A stretch of DNA of 64,000 nucleotides from Oscarella lobularis (taxonomy: Eukaryota; Porifera; Homoscleromorpha; Homosclerophorida; Oscarellidae): positions 2,728,001 to 2,792,000 of the forward strand of contig NC_089182.1 of the NCBI RefSeq assembly GCF_947507565.1. Direction: 5' to 3'. Positions 23,920 to 35,400 of this stretch are shown in pieces. How positions within the stretch are numbered: the first letter of the stretch is position 1; the number at the start of each line of letters is the position of its first letter. Below the pieces are notes generated by a model. That model searched no databases, was not told where the DNA came from, and saw only the letters and a list, made by a program, of their open reading frames with translations. The position numbers were made by a program, and so were the translations under genes.

Positions 23920-25227
23920 ATGGACTCGCTTTTCCAGCTCTCGTCACACTTCAGTCTAATGCATCTGCTCTTCTTTTTCCTAGCGATTGTTTTCGTCGGC
24001 GTGCGCTCGCGTCAAGACTGCAATTCCACCAGCGTTTGCTTGATCCATCGACGGCCCATTCAATCGCTGCGTCTCAACAGCGACGGCAAAGTCACGTGCG
24101 CGTACGAGGGAGTCGACGGCTACCAATTCTGGTCGTTCGTACGATGGTACCGAGTCGGGAAGACTCTCGAGCCCATTCCCACGTGTCTAGCGTCTCCGAC
24201 AGCGCGCCCGTGCCGAGAGAACAACGCTCTAGTCTTTCGACGCGCGTCGAGGACCATGCTGGGCCCGTACGTCTGCAAATTGTACGAAACCAACGAAGAT
24301 ACAGTCGTCGTCGACGAACTTCGCGTCGACGTTCGAGAAAAGGCCGACATTCGCAAGTGGCGAGGTCAGTCATTGATAATACGATACCTCCTCCTCCTGT
24401 GAGAGGATAGCAGAAGAGGAGGCCCCCAAAAATGTATTGAATTACTCACTCCGAATTTTATAGATGGAACCGGTCGTCCTTGCCGTGTCACTTCTCCGTC
24501 GCGTGTCCACGTAGGACAGGAGCCGGTGCACGTCGACTGTCACTTGGATGCGGAGGGTCTCGAGCGCGGTTGGACGTTGACTTGGGAACAACTCGATCCG
24601 CTATCGTTCACTTGGCAGGCAGTCGATTCAAACTATCAGGAATCGAAATCTCATTTTAAATCGAGATTGCTCCTAAGAACGACTGGTGATCGGTATCGTT
24701 GCGTCGTATTTACTCGTGAAGGCATGCCTGCTGGATGGAGCTACACGCGAGCGTACGAAGACAAAAAACGTAAGGGCCCATATATCTTTACTGTATAGGC
24801 GATTTCGTTGTAAAAGGGGCTTATCTCTTTGCTAGCTGACGACGACGTGCGGAGTGCGCACAGCTGCACTCTGGTGAACTTCTCGAGTTCCGACCTGGAG
24901 TCGTATCGCTATTCCAACGAACCGCTTATTAGAATTACGTGTGGTTTAACGTTGAGCCGTGCTGCTGTGAAGCAGAATTGGAAGCCGATCTGGTACTGGA
25001 ACAATTCGACGCGGAGAGTCGATGCAAAGAGCGGCGGACCGCCTTGGCAGGAGGACCTCGCTCTGTGGCGATCCTCTACAGAAGTCTGGACCGAGATCTT
25101 CGTGCCCATGTCATTTATCGAGTCTCGACGATCGCGGCTACGGTTCACGTGTCGAGCTACAAACAGGGACGCTGCTATCTCACGGATTATCAGAGAGGCT
25201 CACATTGAAGACGTCATACGAAAATGA
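23920..25227 (+). CDS. Secreted three-module Ig-like protein 2
   Basis: Three exons: 23,920-24,364, about 24,464-24,770 and about 24,836-25,227. The first begins with a hydrophobic signal peptide (HLLFFFLAIVFVGVRS). It then shows an Ig-like module with KVTCAYEGVDGYQFWSFVRW and a C-terminal GPYVCKLYE. The second has PVHVDCHLDAEG and DRYRCVVFTREG, and the third has IRITCGLTLS and LRFTCRATN. Paired cysteines and core Trp residues fit three Ig-like folds. No transmembrane helix is visible. It follows another secreted Ig gene in the same orientation 244 bp upstream, so the two may be a local duplication that has diverged. Confidence 0.75.
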
Positions 25228-25404
25228 ATACCTGTCTACTGAGAGGGACCAGGTGGCAAGGAGAGAGATCGAGAGATCAAGAGAGATAAAGGTCATCTAA
25301 AAGTGGCAAGTGCGTACAAAGCCAAGAAACTAATGAAATCCGAAACTACAGTACTAAAATTCGAGATAAGGTCACACAGATCAGTTACTAGTGACTGGTA
25401 CGTG

Positions 25405-25863
25405 CTACTTCGCTCGTTCGACGTTTTCGGCGAAATGATTCATGACGTTTCCCGGAGGCTTATAGTTTCCGACCATGTAGACTTTACCGTCTTTAGCGAC
25501 CGCCTTCGCTATGCCGAACTCCTTCGTCTCCTTCCACACGACCTGCGTGAAGTGACCCGTATTCGACTGGAAGCTCGGATTGTTGAACGAGTAGCTCTGA
25601 ACTTCGTCGTACCACATCGTCGTCACCCCTTCCCCCGTCGCCTCTTTCCCGTAGACCATGCCCAAATTTTGACCCATACCGCTGTGGTTACCGTGCTCGA
25701 ATTTTCCCGTCTTGGCGAGATGATTCGCCCAGTTGCGAGCGAATCGTTGGCATTCGTTTGACCAGCGCAGCGGCGGAGCGCCGTGCTTTTTGCGATAGCG
25801 GTTGTGGCTTTCGAGAGCGTCTCGCTCGAATTCGCCGAGTCCTCGACTGCCAGTACAGCCCAT
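25405..25863 (-). CDS. GLIPR2: GLIPR2/GAPR-1-type CAP-domain protein
   Basis: An intronless 152-residue protein, the usual length for the intracellular Golgi CAP protein. It starts MGCTGS, a good N-myristoylation and palmitoylation sequence, and has no signal peptide. CAP motifs are LESHNRYRKKHG, FEHGNHSGMGQNLG, GHFTQVVWKETKEFGIA and VGNYKPPGNV. GAPR-1 binds lipids on the cytosolic face of the Golgi and can form dimers and amyloid-like assemblies. It lies tail-to-tail with the Ig gene (177 bp between stops) and head-to-head with the TTL gene (about 246 bp). Confidence 0.93.
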   Translation of the reverse strand: MGCTGSRGLGEFERDALESHNRYRKKHGAPPLRWSNECQRFARNWANHLAKTGKFEHGNHSGMGQNLGMVYGKEATGEGVTTMWYDEVQSYSFNNPSFQSNTGHFTQVVWKETKEFGIAKAVAKDGKVYMVGNYKPPGNVMNHFAENVERAK

Positions 25864-26109
25864 GGTTGCAGTGAGGTGGGCTTTTCACACTTTGTGTTTG
25901 TTCCAGTAGAGTCAAATCCGGTCACGTGTAGTGCACGGATCTATTCATAGCCTAGGATATGAAGTTGCTACTGTTGCGCATCGTATTTTGAATTGTTCAT
26001 TGCTGGCTTCAGTGTCGAGGGGTGTCCCCGGGCAACGAGGCAAACTTTTTCGCGTAACGTGCGCTAAACCCGCATTTTAAACCGAAGAGTTCGTTTGCCG
26101 TCGACTCCG

Positions 26110-29055
26110 ATGATGCTTTCGAGTGGCTGCGACGAGAACGCGAAGCCGTCTCTGCAAGACGCCTTTCAGCGATTTCGAAAGGCGAAGCAGGTTCGTTATT
26201 CGAGCCGTTTGCTGTTTCACTCATGGAGCGCGAAAATTGCACAGGAGAAGATACGGATGACATTGCAGGCGGAAAGAAAGGCGGCAGAACGACGATGCGA
26301 CCCGCAACAAATGGCCGAACTGAGAAAAAAATTCGTCGAGAAGGCACTCCAATATTTGGGCGTTCCTTACGCAAAAAAATTCCACGAACCAGGAAGTAAG
26401 GCTACAAGAAATTACATAATTTAATTTAATTATTTATTTTAGCTCCTGATTACGATTCGCCTCTGTTTCTCGACTGCTGTGCATTAGTCAGACGAGTGCT
26501 GCGAGATTTGGAGAACGATTTCGGATTCGCTGTTGGGCCTTGGAATCAAGCTTATCAGGTATTTTTAATAATTGATTCTTGCTCCATTTGTATTGATTCG
26601 CGCGTGTTTTAGTTTGATTCTTTGCCTATGGCGATTGAGTGCGAAGAGGATATGAAGCCAGGCGATTTGGTATTTATCAGCGGCACGTATTTCAATTCTA
26701 AGAGCAAACAACATCCGCACGATATGGTGCACGTTGAAATATGGCTCGGTGATGGGGTGAAAACGATTGGAGCAAGATGGCATCGAGGCCAGTGAGTTCT
26801 TTTCATAATTGACGATCAATAGTGTGATTATTAATTAATTTATTTATTTATTAATAGTGTTCAAATTCACGATTCTTATCGATTCGTTTCGAAATCTTAC
26901 TATAATATGGTGTATCACTTTCGATCGATCGACACGTGGCTCAAGGGAATTTGCAAGAGGTGTGGATAATATAATAGGCAGTTGGTTATATCAGTCGAAA
27001 CTTACTTTTTTTTCCATCCTAGTCACTGTCCTGTTCACCCTTGGAGAGCTGTGAAATATTTACCCGGCAAAAAGTCCATCTTTGCGTTGGATCTCCAAGA
27101 CGAAAGCGCCGATGGAGACGAGCCCATTGATGGAGACACTCCCCCCCAGTCGTCCAAGGCTTCGGCCTGTGCGCTGGGAGAGAGCAACGCGAGCAGCGAG
27201 ACGTCTCCCTTAGGAGCAGTAGGAAGCAAGGAAAGTCAAACAAAGCCAAGCAAAGGGAATGAGAGCAAGAAGGACAACGACGACGGAAAAGCAAAGGAGA
27301 AGCCGAAGCCGCCGCAAAAGTCTCATTCGGGGAAGACGTTTTTTATTGGTGGAGGCAATGGAGTTGCTCTGTGAGAGAAGAGACAGACCAGTGTGCATGC
27401 ATAAACTCTATTATTTTTGTAGTGTGGAGACTCCGCTTGCTGGTCGCGGTTGGGAAAGGATTTACGACCAGCATAGTCGGTCTTTTAGATTAAAATGGGT
27501 TGAGGTGAAATCTCAAATTGATTACTTGAATTTTAGAGAAGGTCGGGGTGGGGTCCTAAGCCTTGGCTCACGTGTCATTGCTGTTTTCTAGGCGAACAGT
27601 TAGTTAATCATATACCCAATATTAATCTTTTGACGACAAAAATTGGCTTGCTTGATAACCTAAGAGACTATTGCAAAAGAAAGTACGTGTGATCTGCTAT
27701 GTTAATTAATCGCTATTTGCTATTGAATAGATCCTTAGTGCTCGCAGACTTTTTTCCTGAGACTTATAAATTAGACGTGAAATCGGAAAGGGAGACTTTC
27801 TTTTCTCACTTCCAAGGTGCCGTCAAAATCACGTATACGTTATTAGAACTACGAGGTTTTCTTCTAGAGGGGAGTGACGTGTGGATATGTAAGCCAACTG
27901 GCATGAATCAAGTACGTAGAAGAGGGATCATATCTTAGAGAAGGGAGCAGCAGTTTCATCTAGGGAAAAGGAATTTTTTTGGTGAGAGACCTCGTCAAAT
28001 TTCAATCCGAGCTCGAAGAACACGATAAAGCGATAAAAGCTGGAAGGCGATCGAAACTATCGTCGAGAATAGTGCAAAGGCAAGTAGGATCCGATGCCCT
28101 AAAGAATATTTACGTAATACTGTCGTCATAGATACATTAGAAATCCACTCTTGTTAGAAGGGAGAAAATTCGACATTCGAACGTATCTTCTTATTGCTCA
28201 CACGATGCCCTATTTTGTTTTTTATCATCACGGCTACGTGAGACTCTCTTGCCAGCCGTATAGTCTCGATGCGGAAAGCATGGCTGCTCATCTGACCAAT
28301 CAGGCAAGTCTCGTCAATCAGAGATGCTCACTGTGTCACTTTGCTTTATAGTACGTTCAAAAAAGGGATCCCTTGTACAGTGAGAGAAAGGAAGATACTG
28401 TGAGAGAGACGTTGCTGACGTGTTAGTGTGTGCTATAGTATTGGGTTCCATAGGTATGGACTTTTGAGCAAATGCAGGCGTATTTGGACGCGCACAGAGA
28501 CGTGGCGCCGGACTGGATGTCCAATAGCTTTACGGTAGGTATCTATCTGATCAATTCTACTGTTTTTCTGACGTCATTCTCCAGAAGCAAATGCAGCAGA
28601 TTATGATGAAATGTTTTCACAGTGTGCGGCACCGACTCAAGTGCCGTCTTGGATTTTTTGAATTGCTCGGTTTTGACTTTATGATAGACGATGACATGAA
28701 GGCAAAGAGAAATAATCAGAGGGAAATCACTTTTTTTAGATCTACATTTTTTCACAGGTCTATTTGATTGAGATCAACGTGAATCCGGCTCTCCACACAA
28801 ATTGCGAGGGACTGAAGCTGGTTATACCTCCAATGATAAAGGAGACTCTAGGTATGACGTATCAGCAACACGTGACCAGATCTTTATTTTTTCTCTCTAG
28901 ATTTATCTATTGAACTTTTTGAAAAAACGCGTCAACGTCGACAATTGCTGCCACTTGATTCAGCGAAGAATTTTCAGCTTCTGTACCACGAAGTCAGTTC
29001 GACGAGAAAGCCTCTCTCGCCGATCAAAGCGAAGCCGAAGAAGCCGAAGAAGTGA
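26110..29055 (+). CDS. NlpC/P60-like domain fused to a TTL domain
   Basis: About 15 exons. E1 is 26,110-26,190, then 26,245-26,395, 26,443-26,558, 26,613-26,791 and onward. The N-terminal region is a papain-like NlpC/P60 fold: FVEKALQYLGVPYAKKFH, PLFLDCCALVRRVL with the candidate catalytic Cys, MKPGDLVFISGTYFN and HDMVHVEIWLGDGVKT with the candidate His. A Ser/Lys-rich linker follows (27,100-27,330). The C-terminal half is a tubulin-tyrosine-ligase domain: SDVWICKPTGMNQ, KFDIRTYLLI, and the metal-binding DFMIDDDMKVYLIEINVNPALH. TTL enzymes ligate amino acids to tubulin or other proteins. The fusion suggests ligation and hydrolysis in one chain, which is inference. The Lys/Pro-rich C-terminus ends at TGA 29,053-29,055. 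Confidence 0.87.
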
Positions 29056-29414
29056 ACGAGACAGACGTAGGGCGTCTGCAATAAATGCTATTAGGAAGCA
29101 GCAGCGCCAATCGTTTTAGTGATGTCGTGCAGCGCGCGGCAGTGTTTCATTATCTACGCAAATAGACGCCCCCAGATTAAACAATGCGGATTCTGCGCGG
29201 CGCACGTGACGAGACGACACTTCGATCGAGGAATCCGATCCACCTCTGCTCTGCGGTGGAGTCGTTGATATTCAACGCGCAGCACTCGCCAAACGGTTGT
29301 CGTTACCCCGTCAAAAGTGAACGTTCGCGCGTCGGAAGGGACTCTCTTGGCCTGGCATTGTTAGGGTTTTGCGCAGCGGGTGATCAAGGCGACGTAGCGC
29401 AGCGTTCGTGGATT
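29056..29414. other. 5' region of the CELSR gene, no separate gene seen
   Basis: 359 bp between the TTL stop and the CELSR signal-peptide Met. The CELSR frame is open upstream to 29,184 with an in-frame Met, but that segment lacks a signal sequence and conservation, so I treat it as 5' UTR and promoter. Confidence 0.55.
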
Positions 29415-32400
29415 ATGCATCGAACTATCGGAATCATTTGCGGCGTTCTATTCGCTTCGATTCTTTCGTCGAGCGCCGAACAGTGCGCGAGCGTTTTGCG
29501 TCTAAACGCGGCGATATCGCGTCCTTCCTCTGATTGGCACTTGATCGGCGCAATTAGGACGGCGGACGCACTAAAAGGACTCCGAATAGCCGCCGCCGAT
29601 CGAAACGCGACGAGAATTCGTCTGTTCGCTGTCGAAAAACAAAGCGCATTGACGTGTTTTCGCGTTCTGCCCGCAGGCCTCGGGCAAATCCGCTTATTTG
29701 GCACCGAAAGTCTTCTCTACGTGGAAACTCGTTGTTCTAATCAGACGACCGCGAAGCGACGGGAATTCGAGCTTCGCGTGGCGGCCACGGGAAGAACAGG
29801 ACGACGACAAGCGTGTGTGCGTGTTGACGTTGACTACACCCACCACAGCGCCGTGTCACATTACGATGCACGTGCGATATCACGCCTAAAGCGTGCGGTG
29901 AACCGCAATGCGCCCAAGTTTACGAAGCAGTCCTACGACTTCCAAGTGACCGAGAATCTAAATGCCGGTACGTTCGTCGGAAAAGTCAGCGCCGACGACG
30001 CGGACACGGGCAGCGCCGGCGCCGTCGTCTATTCGATGCGTTTTCTCCACGACGCGAATACGGCGGGAAAGTTCGTCATCGACGCGTCGAACGGCGAAAT
30101 ACGAACGAAAGTCTCGCTCGATCGCGAGAAAATGAATCGGCACGAATTCGAGCTCACGGCGCGCGACAACGGCTCGCCGCAACTCGAAGGCAAAGCGAGT
30201 CTCGTCATACGGGTTCTCGACGCGAACGACAACAGTCCCGTCTTCGACGACGCCTCCTATTCGGAGACGATTCGCGAGGACGTCGACGTCGGTCATCAAG
30301 CCGGCGAAGTGCACGCGACCGACCTAGATACGGGCTCCAACGCTGACGTCATCTATTCCCTCGTGGGAAACACGGACGACGCTTTCGTCGTCACGTCGAC
30401 GACGGGACGCATACTCACGACGAAGAGTCTCGATCGCGAAACGATCGCCGTCTACTCGTTTCGCGCCGTCGCCACCGATCGAGCCGGCGCATCCGGGGCT
30501 TTGTCGGCGAGCGTTCCCGTGACGATTACGCTGAGCGACGTCAACGATTCGCCGCCGCGTTTCGACAAGTCGACGTATCACGAGGACGTCGACGAAGACG
30601 TGGGCGTGCCCCGTACGATCGTCACCGTCGAGGCGAAGAGCGACGATCTCGGCGATAACGCGCGCATATTCTATAACATCGACTCCGGCAACGACGACGG
30701 AACGTTCGGAATCGGGCAAACGACGGGAAAGATTTTCGTCGCCAAGCCGCTCGACTACGAAACGACGTCGTTTTATTCGCTCACCGTCAAAGCGCGAGAC
30801 GGCGGCACCGTTCCGCTGTCGGCGTTCGCCACCGTCGAAATTCAGATAAATAACGTCAATGACAACGCGCCTCGATTTAAGAAACCTCGCTATCGCGAAA
30901 CGGTGCGAGAGAACGATACGCCGAAGAACGGCTTTGCGACCGTTTCCGCCGTCGACGACGACAAGGGCGTTCTCGGCGACGTCACCTATCGAATCGACGC
31001 CTCTTCGGACGTCGAGAAAAAATTCGACATCGGTCGCACGAGCGGAGATATCGATATAATCGCTCATTTGGATTACGAGGACAAGACGTCGTATCAGTTC
31101 AACGTCATCGCGGAAGACGGCGGCAATCCGCCGTCGACCGGGCAGACGACCGTCACGGTGAACGTCATCGACGTGAACGACGAAGTGCCGCAGTTCACGA
31201 AGACTCTCTACGCGGAGAAAATATCGGAATTGGCCGGTCGAGGAACGCCCGTCGTAAAGGTTTCCGCCAATGACGCCGATTTGCCTTTGAACGGCTATCT
31301 CGGCTATCAAATCGGTCCCGGACCGATTGGGAATCCGTTCGAGATCGACAGCGGGAGTGGAATCGTTTCCGTCGCCGCGGCGTTGGATCGCGAAAAAGTC
31401 GACGTTTACGTTTTCGTCGTCGAGGCGACGGACGGCGAGTTGACGAATACGACGCAGGTGAGAGTGACGATAACGGACGAAAACGATTCGTCGCCCGTCT
31501 TCTTGGATACGCCGTACACGACGTCGCTCGACGAGAACGTCGACGCCGGAACGCTGGTCTATACCGTATCGGCCGACGACGCGGATATCGGAAGAAATGG
31601 AAACGTCACCTATAGTCTCCAACAAACGATAAATCTATTTCGTATCGATCCCAAGAGCGGCGTCATTCGAACGATGAGCGTAATCGACTACGAAACGACG
31701 ACGTATACGTTGGTTCGCGTTCTCGCCACCGACGACGGACTATCGCCGCGTCAGACGTCGACCGAGCTCTCGGTGACCGTTCTCAACGAAAACGACAATA
31801 AACCGAAATTCGATAGGAGTCCTCTTCACACGATCGGTCGCGTGAAGGAGACGGATCGAATTGGAACGCTCGCGCTCACCGTGTCGGCGAGCGACGCCGA
31901 CGAATCGGGCAGCGGCGATCAGCTCAAGTATTCGTTCGTTCAAAACGTCACCGATTTTTCCATCTCCGAGTTATCCGGAAAGATACGCATCGCCGCTTCG
32001 TTGGATCGCGAAACCGTTTCCGTCTACCACTTCAAAGTCCAGGCCGTCGATTCGGGAATTCCGCCGCAGACGGGCGTCGTCAACGCGACGATTCACGTCA
32101 TCGACGTCGGCGACAATCCGCCGGAATTCGAAAAGTCCGTCTACGACGCGAGCGTGAACGAGGGCTCCGACGTCGGAACGTCGATCGTTCGCGTCAAGGC
32201 GACGAGTCGCGACTCGTCCGTGCCGGACAGCGCAATTCGCTATAGCATAACGAGCGGAAACGTGCCGCCGACGTTCGCGATCGACGAACGGACGGGCGAC
32301 ATCGCGTTGGCCGTCGAAGTCGACGCCGAAACGACGCCGTCGTTTTTTCTTCAAGTTCGCGCCCAAGTCGAATCGCGCTTCGGCGACGTTCTCGTAAACG

Positions 32401-35400
32401 TTCGCGTGTTGGATCTCAACGATAATCCGCCCGAGATTCTTCCTCTGACCATACATTTGATTATCATCGAGGGATTTTTTCGGGGTACGTCCATCGGACG
32501 CGTACGCGCCGTCGATCGCGATTCGACGGCCGTTCTGAGACAGAGTCTCGTCGGCGAGATGCCGTCGACGTTCTTGGAGTTCGAGAACGCGTCCGGAACG
32601 ATTTTCGCTTCGCCGGGCCTGTCGTCGGGATCGTACGTGATCAATACGACGGCGACGGACGGCGTGACGACGGCGTCCGGGTTGACTCGCGTCGACGTGA
32701 CGATCGTTTCCAATGCGACGTTCGTCAACGCCGTCACGCTGCGAATCGTCGATTTCACGCGACGACGCATCGTGAAAGATCATCTAAACAAACTTCGATT
32801 GTCGCTCGCGAAGTGGATTCCCGCTCGATCGGAAAATATTCAAATATTCAGCGTCGAAATCGTCGAAGATTCCTCGTCGCTCGTCGACGTTCTTTTCGCC
32901 GTGAAAAACGACGACGGGGGCTTCGTTTCCCGCGGCGACGTCATCGGACAAATCGATCTCCATTCGTCGGCGATCGAGAAAGAATCCGGCGTCTCGTTTG
33001 AGGACGTCAACTTGGACGAATGCCTTCGAGAACCGTGTAAGAATTTTCAAGTCTGCACGAATCATCTCGCCGTTCAAACGGCAACGAATCCCGTCGTCGA
33101 GGACGACGTTCTATTCCTGTCGCTCCAGCGACGCATTTCGCACACGTGCACGTGTCCGTCGGGATACGTTCACAGTTGGAATCCGAACAGTTGTTCGGAG
33201 CGAATCGATAGCTGCCTGTCGCAACCGTGTCTGTTCGGCGGAACGTGCGTGAACACGCTCGACGGATTCGAGTGCAAATGCGCCGCGGGAATCGTCGGGA
33301 AAACGTGCGACGTGCCCTGTCCTTCGTTGTCGTGCAAACTCTGCGATCCGAATCCGTGTCGCAACGGGGGTCGATGCGTCGTCGACGAGAACGGGAGCGC
33401 GTTTTCGTGCACGTGTCCGTCGGGCTACGACGGTCCCCTGTGCGAGCAGGCTACGGCGCATTTTGATTACGGTTCCCTGCTGGCGTTTTCGCCTCGGCTC
33501 GGTCGCTGGGGGTTCGATATTCGTCTCGATTTTGCCACCGTGGATCCCAATGGGCTCATGATGCATAATAATCGACTTGGGGAGCAGTACGATTTTATTG
33601 CGTTGGAGCTCAATGCGGGGCAGATTACCTGTTCGTTGAGCTTTGGGAGTCTTACGGAGACTGTCGTTGCGCGCAGTCAAGTGCCGCTATCCGACGGAGA
33701 ATGGCACAGCGTCACGATTCGACTCGTTGACAAGGTGAGAAAAGTAGATAGATTTTTTAGTGCTGGAGTCTCAATACTTTGACAGACTCTGCATTTGACT
33801 GTGGACAACTGTCAGAATCCCGACTCTAGCAACGATGCCCGAATATATGAAGACGATTTCATTTGCTCGGCATCTGGGACACCCAAAGGGAATGCGAGGT
33901 AATTGTCTCGGGTTTTTTTTCGAAGTTTTCCTCCCCGACCGTTTTGTCTCTCTCTCTCTCTAAGGTCGTTGGACGTCGACGGTCCGCTCTATTTCGGGGG
34001 AATCGAGAACACGTTCTTTGATCATCCGACGAATAACGTCAACTTTTCCGGATGCATTCGAAACGTCGAAATCGACGGTCATCTTCTCGACTTCTCCACG
34101 GCAACCAAAAACGTTAAGACAGTAAACGGATGCCCGCCGAAACTCTCCTACTGTGACAGCGATCCCTGTAAGAACGGAGGAACGTGCAGCAGCGTATGGA
34201 AAGGATACTATTGTTCCTGCACGCCAGGACACGGGGGACAACAATGTGACGGTAAGAAGTGAAATATCCTATATAGATAATAAGGAAATTGTATTGATTC
34301 TCTTCTAGTTTCGTCGGCGTTTCAGTTTGATGGTCAGTCCTATCGTCACTATCACTTCAGCAAAGCGGTGTTCCTGCGAACGTTCTCCGTGTCGTTTCGA
34401 ACGCGCCAAGCGGACGCGACTCTACTATCGACGGGACGCACGCAACTTCAAATTCGCAACGGTCACATCCAACTTCTTTTCAACGTCACCTCGTCGTCGC
34501 AAACCGAGGGAATATTCATGAACGACGTCGTCGCGGTGAACGACGGACGCTGGCATTCGATCGCCGTCACCATTCAATCCGGCACCGAACTCTCGCTCGA
34601 TTACGGACGATTTCGAGTGATCGTATCCGACGTCGAAACGGCGCCGGTCACGAACGTCTACGTCGGCGGAAAACACGTCGGTCCCAAAAACGTCGTCGAT
34701 CGATTTTCCGGTTGCGTCGATCGAACGGAAATCAACGGCGAAGTCGTGCCGTCGGCGTCGGGCGTCGTCGCGCGGAAATTCGCCGGCGTCGACGTCGGCG
34801 TGACGACGACGGTTGTCGGGGTAACGCCGGGGTGTCCGAATTTGTGCGATTCGACGCGCTGTCCGGCGAATAGCGTCTGCGTCGAACCGGCGTCGTGTCG
34901 ATGCACGAGCGGTCACAAGGGTCGTCAATGCGTCGACGTGTGCGCGTCTCAGCCCTGCCAACACGGCGGACAGTGCGCTCCCAGCGACGATAGCGAACGC
35001 GGTTTCGTTTGCGAATGCGCTTCGCTTTACGCGGGCGCGTTTTGCGAGACGATAACGCTGGGGAAGTGTCCCAAGGGATTCTTCGGTTATCCCCACTGTC
35101 GACCGTGCGTCTGTAGCGTTGTCGGCGCGACGAGCGCGATCTGTACCGAATCGGGAAGCTGCGTCTGCGAGAAGGACACGTATTCGCCGATCGACGATTT
35201 GGGATGTCGGCCGTGCGAGTGCAACGCGTTGGGCGCCGTATCGTCGACCTGCGATCGGGCGACGGGAAATTGCGAGTGCAAACCGTTCGTCGTCGGTCGC
35301 GCGTGCGATCGATGTGCGGACGGATATGCGGGGCTCGACGACGACGGCGGCGCGGAGACAGGATGTAAAAAAGTGACGCGAGTCGAAGGCTCGGTTATTT

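Noticed and set aside
29184-29414. N-terminal extension of CELSR from 29,184
   Set aside because: The frame is open but the signal peptide begins at the Met at 29,415; an extension would bury it.
30324-31625. 433-codon antisense ORF in the CELSR cadherin region
   Set aside because: GAC/GTC/TCG-rich codons read without stops on the opposite strand; the sense strand has clear cadherin motifs, so the antisense frame is a shadow.
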